A stretch of DNA of 64,000 nt from Nocardioides thalensis (GTDB taxonomy: Bacteria > Actinomycetota > Actinomycetes > Propionibacteriales > Nocardioidaceae). The stretch is from NCBI RefSeq assembly GCF_013410655.1, contig NZ_JACCFP010000001.1:2379501-2443500 (forward strand), in the 5' to 3' direction. Shown one piece after another: positions 58,577 to 64,000 of the stretch. A program made the position numbers and the translations under genes. How positions within the stretch are numbered: position 1 is the stretch's first letter; every line of letters begins with the position of its first letter. The notes under the pieces were generated by a model that was given only the letters and a program-made list of their open reading frames with translations, was not told the DNA's origin and ran no database searches.

Positions 58577-60250
58577 ATGGTCACCAGCATCCAGGGCACG
58601 CCCGTCGTCGCAGGCATCGCCGTCGGCCCCGCGCTCGTCGCGGTCACGGCCGTCTCCCCCGAGGCCGTCGAGAGGTACGGCGACGGGGGCTTCGCCGATG
58701 CCCACGCGGCGCTCGCGGCGTACGACGAAGCGGCGGCCGCCGTGGCGGCCGGCTTCACCCGCAAGGCCGGCCTGGCCAGCGGCGCGACCGCCGAGGTGCT
58801 CACGGCGAGCGCCGCCCTCGCCACCGATCGCGGGCTCCGCGCCACGGTCCAGAAGCAGCTCGACGGCGGCGACATCCTCCCCGTCGCACTCGCCCACGCG
58901 GTCGACCACTTCGTCGACCTCTTCACCAGCATGGGCGGCCTGATGGCCGAGCGGGCGACCGACCTCCGCGACGTCCAGAGCAGGCTCCTTGCGCACCTCG
59001 TCGGGGAGCCGGAGCCGGGGGTGCCCGTCCCCGACCGGCCGAGCGTGCTGGTCGCCCCCGACCTCGCCCCCGCCGACACGGCGACGCTCGACCCCACGCT
59101 GATCCTCGCTCTCGTGACCGAGCGGGGCGGACCCACCAGCCACACCGCGATCATCGCCCGCCAGCTCGGCATCCCCTGCGTCGTGGGAGCCGCCGGCGCC
59201 GCTGGCGTCGCGGCGGGCACGCTCCTGCTCGTCGACGGCGCGACCGGCGTGATCGAGGTCGATCCCGACCCGGTCGCCGCAGGCGAGCGCGCGGAGACGG
59301 ACCGCTCGGCGCGTGCCGCGGTCGCGACCTGGGCGGGCCCCGGCCGCACCGCCGACGGCACCGACGTGAAGCTCCTCGCCAACATCGCCGACGGCGCGTC
59401 GGCCGCCGCTGCCGCGAAGGAGCCCGTCGACGGCGTGGGCCTGTTCCGCACCGAGCTCTGCTTCCTCAACCGCGACCGCGAGCCCAGCGTCGACGAGCAG
59501 GCCGACATCTATGCCGAGGCGCTGGCGCCGTACGCCGACGGGCGCCACGTCGTCGTGCGCACCCTCGATGCCGGCTCGGACAAGCCGATCAGCTTCGCGA
59601 CCCATCCCGACGAGGAGAACCCGGCGCTCGGCGTGCGGGGCCTGCGTCTCTCCTTCGCCGACCCCGGCCTGCTGCACCGGCAGCTCGACGCGATCACGAT
59701 CGCGGCCGAGCGCACCGGGGCGGAGACCTGGGTGATGGCGCCGATGGTGGCCACCACCGCCGAGGCGCGGGACTTCGCCACCGCGGTGCGCGGACGAGGC
59801 CTGCGGGCCGGCGTGATGGTCGAGGTTCCGAGCGCCGCCCTGCTCGCCGAGCAGATGCTGGCCGAGGTGGACTTCCTGTCGATCGGCACCAACGACCTCA
59901 CGCAGTACACGATGGCCGCTGACCGGATGGCCACCGACCTCGCTCACCTCACCGACCCGTGGCAGCCGGCCGTCCTGCACCTGGTCGCGATGACCGCGCG
60001 CGCGGGTGCCGAGGCGGGCAAGCCGGTCGGCGTGTGCGGCGAGGCGGCAGCAGACCCGCTGCTGGCGGCCGTCCTCGTCGGGCTGGGCGTCACCTCGCTC
60101 TCCATGGCCGCCGCCGCGGTGCGTCCGGTCGGCGCGGCGCTCGGTGCCGTCACGGTCACCCAGTGCGAGGAGATGGCGGCAGCGGCGCTCGCGGCCACCG
60201 ATCCCGTCGGAGCGCGTGCCGCCGCACGCGCCGCACGCGATCGCGACTAG
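58577..60250 (+). CDS. ptsI: PTS enzyme I
   Basis: 557 residues; takes phosphate from phosphoenolpyruvate to HPr. The active His189 is in GGPTSHTAIIARQLGIP; PEP-binding motifs GVGLFRTELCFLNRD, VRTLDAGSDKP and the catalytic Cys in PVGVCGEAA are intact, and DFLSIGTNDLTQYTMA is present. Divergent from fruK-ptsH and tail to tail with the DeoR gene (4-bp overlap). General PTS proteins sit in this sugar island, as in other actinobacteria. Confidence 0.96.
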   Translation: MVTSIQGTPVVAGIAVGPALVAVTAVSPEAVERYGDGGFADAHAALAAYDEAAAAVAAGFTRKAGLASGATAEVLTASAALATDRGLRATVQKQLDGGDILPVALAHAVDHFVDLFTSMGGLMAERATDLRDVQSRLLAHLVGEPEPGVPVPDRPSVLVAPDLAPADTATLDPTLILALVTERGGPTSHTAIIARQLGIPCVVGAAGAAGVAAGTLLLVDGATGVIEVDPDPVAAGERAETDRSARAAVATWAGPGRTADGTDVKLLANIADGASAAAAAKEPVDGVGLFRTELCFLNRDREPSVDEQADIYAEALAPYADGRHVVVRTLDAGSDKPISFATHPDEENPALGVRGLRLSFADPGLLHRQLDAITIAAERTGAETWVMAPMVATTAEARDFATAVRGRGLRAGVMVEVPSAALLAEQMLAEVDFLSIGTNDLTQYTMAADRMATDLAHLTDPWQPAVLHLVAMTARAGAEAGKPVGVCGEAAADPLLAAVLVGLGVTSLSMAAAAVRPVGAALGAVTVTQCEEMAAAALAATDPVGARAAARAARDRD

Positions 60251-61014
60251 GCGACCACGACCTCGATCCCTGCGCGCTCGAGCGCGGCGCGCACCTCGGC
60301 GTCGATGCCGCTGTCGGTGACGAGCACGTCGAGCTGCTCGATGGTCGCGAACCGCACCGGACTCTCCACACCGACCTTGGACGAGTCGGCCAGCACGACC
60401 ACGCGGCGCGCACCGGCGACCATCGCGCGCTTGACCGCGGCCTCCTCGGCGTCGGGCGTCGACAGGCCGTGGTCGAGCGTCAGCCCGTTGGTGCCGAGGA
60501 AGGCGACGTCGGCGCGCAGGTCGCCCAGCGCGGCGACGGTCTCGGCGCCGACGGCCGCGTGGGTGGTGGCGCGCACCCGCCCGGGGAGCAGGTGCAGGTC
60601 GAGGTGCCCCCGGGGCGCCAGACGGGCTGCGATCGGCACGGCGTGCGTCGTGACCACCAGGTGCAGGTCGGTCGGCAGCGCGGCCGCGAACCGCGACGTC
60701 GTCGTGCCGGCGTCGATCAGCACGAGGGCGCCCGTGGTCGGGAGCTGGGCGAGCGCTGCCTGCGCGATCCGCTCCTTCTCCTCGGCGTGCGCGACGTCGC
60801 GGTCGCCCAGTGCCGTGTCGATCACGGCGAGGCGTTCGGCGGCGACCGCGCCGCCGTGGACCCGGCGGACCAGGCCGATCTGCTCGAGCGCCGACAGGTC
60901 CCGGCGCACCGTCTCGGTGGTGACCGTGAACCGGGCCGCGAGGTCGTTGACGGACCACCGCCCGGTCTCGGTCACCAGCTGCGCTATCGCCTGCTGGCGC
61001 TCCTCGGCGTACAT
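60247..61014 (-). CDS. DeoR/GlpR-family regulator
   Basis: 255 residues. The N-terminal helix-turn-helix is MYAEERQQAIAQLVTETGRWSVNDLAARFTVTTETVRRDLSALEQ-type (typical DeoR), and the C-terminal sugar-phosphate sensor has LIDAGTTTSRFAAAL and FLGTNGLTLDHGLSTPDAEEAAVKRAMV. It probably responds to a phosphorylated sugar and controls fruK-ptsH, ptsI or the mannitol genes. It is 22 bp from the dehydrogenase on the same strand. Confidence 0.92.
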   Translation of the reverse strand: MYAEERQQAIAQLVTETGRWSVNDLAARFTVTTETVRRDLSALEQIGLVRRVHGGAVAAERLAVIDTALGDRDVAHAEEKERIAQAALAQLPTTGALVLIDAGTTTSRFAAALPTDLHLVVTTHAVPIAARLAPRGHLDLHLLPGRVRATTHAAVGAETVAALGDLRADVAFLGTNGLTLDHGLSTPDAEEAAVKRAMVAGARRVVVLADSSKVGVESPVRFATIEQLDVLVTDSGIDAEVRAALERAGIEVVVA

Positions 61015-61036
61015 GGTGGCTGTCCTATCACGGTCG

Positions 61037-62095
61037 TCACGGCTCCACGGTCACCTTGATGGCCGCGCCCTTCTCGACGATGGCGAACGCGTCGAGCACC
61101 CGCTCCAGCGGGACGTGCTCGGTGATCAGGTCGGCGACCGGCACCTGCCCGGTCGCGATGTAGTCGAGGGCGCGCTTGTTGTGCTCGGGCGCCGAACCGT
61201 TGGCACCGTGGATGTGCAGCTGGCGGTAGTGGACGACGTTGGAGTCGCAGGTGATCGTGGGGTTGGTCTTCGGCAGCCCGCCGAAGAACGAGATCCGGCC
61301 GTTCCGCGCGGCCATCGCGATCGCCTGCTCCTGGGTCACGTTGGCCGCGGTCGCGGTGATCACGACGTCGGCCCCGCGCCCGTCGGTCAGCTCCATCACC
61401 CGGTCGACGACGTCGACCTTCGAGCCGTCGATCAGCTCGTCGGGGTGCACGGCCTCGGCGGACATCGCGAGGCGGTCGGCGTTGACGTCGACGAGGAAGA
61501 CCCGCCCCGCCCCGTGCACGCCGCGCGCGAGCCGGATGTGCATGCACCCGATCGGGCCGGCGCCGAACACGACGACGGTGTCGCCCTCCTCGATGCCGAG
61601 CAGCTCCTGTGCGTTGATCGCGCACGCGAGCGGCTCGGCGGCCGAGGCGGCATCGAAGCCGACGGCGTCGGGGATCCGGTTGAGGCCGTCGACCTTGAGG
61701 ACCTGGCGGGGCACGATCATGTACTCGGCGAAGCCGCCGTCGTACTGGTAGCCCACCGACGTCTGGTTCTGGCAGACCGCCATCCAGCCCTTGCGGCACT
61801 CGTGGCACTCGCCGCACGGGACCGCCGCGATCACCTGGGCCCGGTCGCCGACGGACCAGGAGGAGCCGTACGTCGCGTTGACCTCCGCGCCGACCTCGAC
61901 CACCTCGCCCGCGATCTCGTGGCCGGTGATCCGGGGCGGGGTGAGGTTCTGGTGGCCGTTGTGGAGGATCTTCACGTCGGTGCCGCACGTGGAGCAGTTG
62001 CGCACCTTGAGCTTGATCTCGTCGGGCCCGCAGACCGGCTCGGGCACCTCCTCGACGCGGACGTCCTCCGGTGCGTAGAAGCGCAGGGCCTTCAT
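61037..62095 (-). CDS. Zinc-dependent polyol (phosphate) dehydrogenase
   Basis: 352 residues of the medium-chain dehydrogenase family. Catalytic zinc residues are in NCSTCGTDV and GHEIAGEVVEVG, the structural zinc cysteines in PCGECHECRKGWMAVC, and the NAD motif is VVVFGAGPIGCMHI. It resembles sorbitol or galactitol/mannitol-phosphate dehydrogenases. ATG 62095 has GGAGG at good distance; ATG 62098 is one codon upstream. Divergent from the mannitol PTS gene, so oxidation of mannitol 1-phosphate to fructose 6-phosphate is the likely job. Confidence 0.85.
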   Translation of the reverse strand: MKALRFYAPEDVRVEEVPEPVCGPDEIKLKVRNCSTCGTDVKILHNGHQNLTPPRITGHEIAGEVVEVGAEVNATYGSSWSVGDRAQVIAAVPCGECHECRKGWMAVCQNQTSVGYQYDGGFAEYMIVPRQVLKVDGLNRIPDAVGFDAASAAEPLACAINAQELLGIEEGDTVVVFGAGPIGCMHIRLARGVHGAGRVFLVDVNADRLAMSAEAVHPDELIDGSKVDVVDRVMELTDGRGADVVITATAANVTQEQAIAMAARNGRISFFGGLPKTNPTITCDSNVVHYRQLHIHGANGSAPEHNKRALDYIATGQVPVADLITEHVPLERVLDAFAIVEKGAAIKVTVEP

Positions 62096-62182
62096 CATGT
62101 CCTCCCAGGGGTGGCTCCGAGTGATGGCCGCAGCGTACCGGAAATCAGTGGCTTCGTCTTCACTCATGTTGGTTTCAGACTC

Positions 62183-62211
62183 TTGACGAGCGGTTTCGGG
62201 GGCGATACAAA
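62183..62211 (+). promoter_or_regulatory. Promoter of the mannitol PTS gene
   Basis: TTGACG (62183-62188) and TACAAA (62206-62211) are separated by 17 bp. The start would lie near 62218 and the leader of about 50 nt carries a CTGGAGG site. Confidence 0.6.
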
Positions 62212-62216
62212 GACAT

Positions 62217-62232
62217 TCACAGATTCATGTGA
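62217..62232. promoter_or_regulatory. Inverted repeat at the mannitol PTS transcription start
   Basis: TCACA-6-TGTGA, perfect 5-bp arms, directly after the -10 box. A possible repressor site. The arms are in the opposite order to a CRP box, so it is not read as one. Confidence 0.35.
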
Positions 62233-62267
62233 TGCCAGTCACTCCCCGTTCGCTGGAGGTTCCGCCC

Positions 62268-64000
62268 ATGTCCACGACCCACGCGACCACGACCCGGAGC
62301 GGGCTCCGCGTCCACGTCCAGCGCTTCGGCACGTTCCTCTCCAACATGGTGCTGCCGAACATCGGGGCGTTCATCGCGTGGGGCCTGATCACCGCCCTGT
62401 TCATCCAGGCCGGCTGGATCACCCTCATCGGCGACAAGTGGTTCGGCTACCCGCCCGGCCTCGAGGAAGGCCAGTACGACTACGGCTTCGTCTCCGCGCT
62501 CGGCGGCTGGGACGCGGACGGCGGCGGGATCGTCGGCCCGATGATCACCTACCTCCTGCCGATCCTGATCGGCTACACCGGCGGCCGGATGATGTACAAC
62601 GACTCGATCCGCGGCGGCGTCGTCGGCGCGATAGCGACGATGGGCGCCGTCGCCGGTGCCGAGGTGCCGATGTTCCTCGGCGCGATGGTGATGGGCCCGC
62701 TCGGCGGCTGGTCGATGAAGAAGATCGACGCCCTGTGGGACGGCAAGATCCGGCCCGGCTTCGAGATGCTCGTCAACAACTTCGCCGCCGGCATCTGGGG
62801 CATGATCCTCGCGATCGGCGGCTTCCTGGTCGCCGGCCCGTTCGTCGAGGCGTTCTCCAACGTGGCTGAGGACGTCGTCGACTTCCTCGTCGACAACAGC
62901 CTGATGCCGCTGACCTCGATCTTCGTCGAGCCGGCCAAGGTCCTCTTCCTCAACAACGCGATCAACCACGGCGTGTTCACCCCGCTCGGCACCACCGAGG
63001 CGGCGGAGGAGGGCAAGTCGCTGCTGTTCCTCGTCGAGGCGAACCCCGGACCCGGCCTCGGCCTGCTGCTCGCGTTCATGATCTTCGGCAAGGGCGTCGC
63101 CAAGGCCTCCGCCCCGGGCGCCGCGCTGATCCACTTCGTCGGAGGCATCCACGAGATCTACTTCCCGTACGTCCTCATGAAGCCGAAGCTGATCCTGGCG
63201 ATGATCGCCGGCGGCATGACCGGCGTGGCCACCAACCTGATCTTCGACTCCGGCCTCCGCGCGCCCGCCGCTCCCGGCTCGATCATCGCGGTCTGGCTCC
63301 AGTCACCGGCCGGCAGCATCGTCGGGGTCACCCTCTCGGTCGTGCTCGCCGCGGCGGTGTCGTTCCTCGTCGCCGCGTTCCTGCTCAAGACCGACCGTGC
63401 CGCCGACGAGGGCGACCTGGCGGGGGCGACCGCCAGCATGGAGTCGATGAAGGGCAAGCGGTCGATCGCCTCGACCGCGCTCGCCGGGTCCACCCGCGGG
63501 GGCCCGATCCGCTCGATCGTGTTCGCGTGCGACGCGGGCATGGGCTCGTCCGCGATGGGTGCCTCGGTCCTGCGGAAGAAGGTCCACGGCGCCGGCTTCA
63601 CCGACGTGACCGTGGTCAACAAGGCCATCTCGAACCTGCGTGACGACGTCGACCTCGTCGTCACCCACCAGGACCTGACCGACCGCGCACGCCGGTCCAC
63701 TCCCTCGGCCGTCCACGTCTCCGTCGAGAACTTCATGAACAGCCCGAGGTACGACGAGATCGTCGCCCTCGTGCGCGAGCGGAGCGAGCCAGGGGCTGAC
63801 GCAGCTCCGGCTCCTGCGCCGGCGCCGGCCTCCGATGACTCCCCGGCGGGCCAACCGATCCTCGCCGCCTCGTCGGTGGTGCTCGACGCGACCGGCACCC
63901 GCGACGACGCGATCACGACGGCCGGTGAGCTGCTCGTGGCGGCAGGCGCGGTCGACGCGTCGTACGTCGCCTCCATGCACGCGCGCGAGAAGTCCGTGTC
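62268..64000 (+). CDS. mtlA: PTS mannitol transporter IICBA, truncated by window end
   Basis: 577 codons are seen. The IIC membrane domain (RFGTFLSNMVLPNIGAFIAW, ~15-345) is followed by IIB with the phospho-Cys421 in FACDAGMGSSAMGAS, a Pro/Ala linker (~507-525), then the first part of IIA (SSVVLDATGTRDDAITTAGELLVAAGAV). Domain order C-B-A is that of enterobacterial MtlA; the phospho-His of IIA lies past the edge. It imports and phosphorylates mannitol using enzyme I and HPr encoded nearby. The divergent dehydrogenase would process the product. Confidence 0.93.
   Translation, partial: MSTTHATTTRSGLRVHVQRFGTFLSNMVLPNIGAFIAWGLITALFIQAGWITLIGDKWFGYPPGLEEGQYDYGFVSALGGWDADGGGIVGPMITYLLPILIGYTGGRMMYNDSIRGGVVGAIATMGAVAGAEVPMFLGAMVMGPLGGWSMKKIDALWDGKIRPGFEMLVNNFAAGIWGMILAIGGFLVAGPFVEAFSNVAEDVVDFLVDNSLMPLTSIFVEPAKVLFLNNAINHGVFTPLGTTEAAEEGKSLLFLVEANPGPGLGLLLAFMIFGKGVAKASAPGAALIHFVGGIHEIYFPYVLMKPKLILAMIAGGMTGVATNLIFDSGLRAPAAPGSIIAVWLQSPAGSIVGVTLSVVLAAAVSFLVAAFLLKTDRAADEGDLAGATASMESMKGKRSIASTALAGSTRGGPIRSIVFACDAGMGSSAMGASVLRKKVHGAGFTDVTVVNKAISNLRDDVDLVVTHQDLTDRARRSTPSAVHVSVENFMNSPRYDEIVALVRERSEPGADAAPAPAPAPASDDSPAGQPILAASSVVLDATGTRDDAITTAGELLVAAGAVDASYVASMHAREKSV

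Noticed and set aside
62217..62232. TCACA-N6-TGTGA considered as a CRP-type site
   Set aside because: The CRP consensus is TGTGA-N6-TCACA; here the half-sites are in the opposite order. Kept only as a generic inverted repeat.

Overview
The window is very GC-rich, densely packed DNA. It has many GTG starts, 1-4 bp start/stop overlaps (ATGA, GTGA), many promoters whose -10 box ends 6-7 nt before the start codon, an actinobacterial-type SOS box and a PafBC-type promoter before recA, and genes such as a DUF3046 protein, a class F sortase, an NirA-type sulfite reductase and a LigD polymerase/phosphoesterase. This points to an actinobacterium, most likely Nocardioidaceae (Nocardioides or a relative). 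That placement is inferred from gene content and style, not from a marker gene. No rRNA, tRNA, CRISPR array, phage or complete insertion sequence was seen. The mobile-looking features are short dispersed repeats and hairpins.

Layout. 1-1610: end of a zinc alcohol dehydrogenase, a hypothetical protein and a metallo-beta-lactamase-fold hydrolase. 1620-8599: acyl-CoA ligase, secreted beta-propeller protein and Tat-exported flavin amine oxidase, divergent from a secreted neutral ceramidase and a TetR regulator, with an 18-bp palindrome between the two arms (a possible sphingolipid-use cluster). 8688-10945: two coupled secreted proteins (fibronectin-III-like and GH16-like). 10949-16911: potassium channel, C4-dicarboxylate symporter with a divergent CitA/CitB-type two-component system, and a YihY membrane protein. 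17025-20319: APH-fold kinase, methyltransferase, glyA. 20502-24146: assimilatory sulfate reduction (leader peptide, sulfite reductase, zinc-ribbon protein, CysH, chelatase). 24154-26164: PPK2, HipA-like kinase and DUF3037 operon. 26207-28423: recA-recX and a RidA protein. 28413-30479: MFS, DUF3046 and DinB genes.

30520-38325 is a histidine-degradation operon (hutH-hutU-amidohydrolase-hutF-hutI) with a divergent IclR regulator and a perfect inverted repeat at its promoter. An AllC-family amidohydrolase sits where a formylglutamate hydrolase would be expected. Its gene holds two 22-bp repeat units whose inverted counterparts lie just downstream of hutU. 38415-44803: VOC protein, LigD-like polymerase, ABC-2 exporter, stand-alone adenine methylase. 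44829-47581: NAD salvage (pncB-pncA-nrtR) with a palindromic operator; a dispersed repeat precedes pncB and another is embedded in frame in it. 47512-50934: amino acid permease and FMN-barrel protein, divergent from a MocR regulator. 50968-57202: many small one- or two-gene units (ArsR/SRPBCC, TfoX-like, class F sortase, acyltransferase, HNH, YCII, GNAT, HIT, VOC). 57234-64000: a PTS island (HPr, 1-phosphofructokinase, enzyme I, DeoR regulator, polyol-phosphate dehydrogenase, mannitol IICBA transporter truncated by the window end).

Regulation is unusually readable: at least eight perfect palindromes sit between a regulator and its probable targets. All operator-regulator pairings are inferred from position and symmetry.
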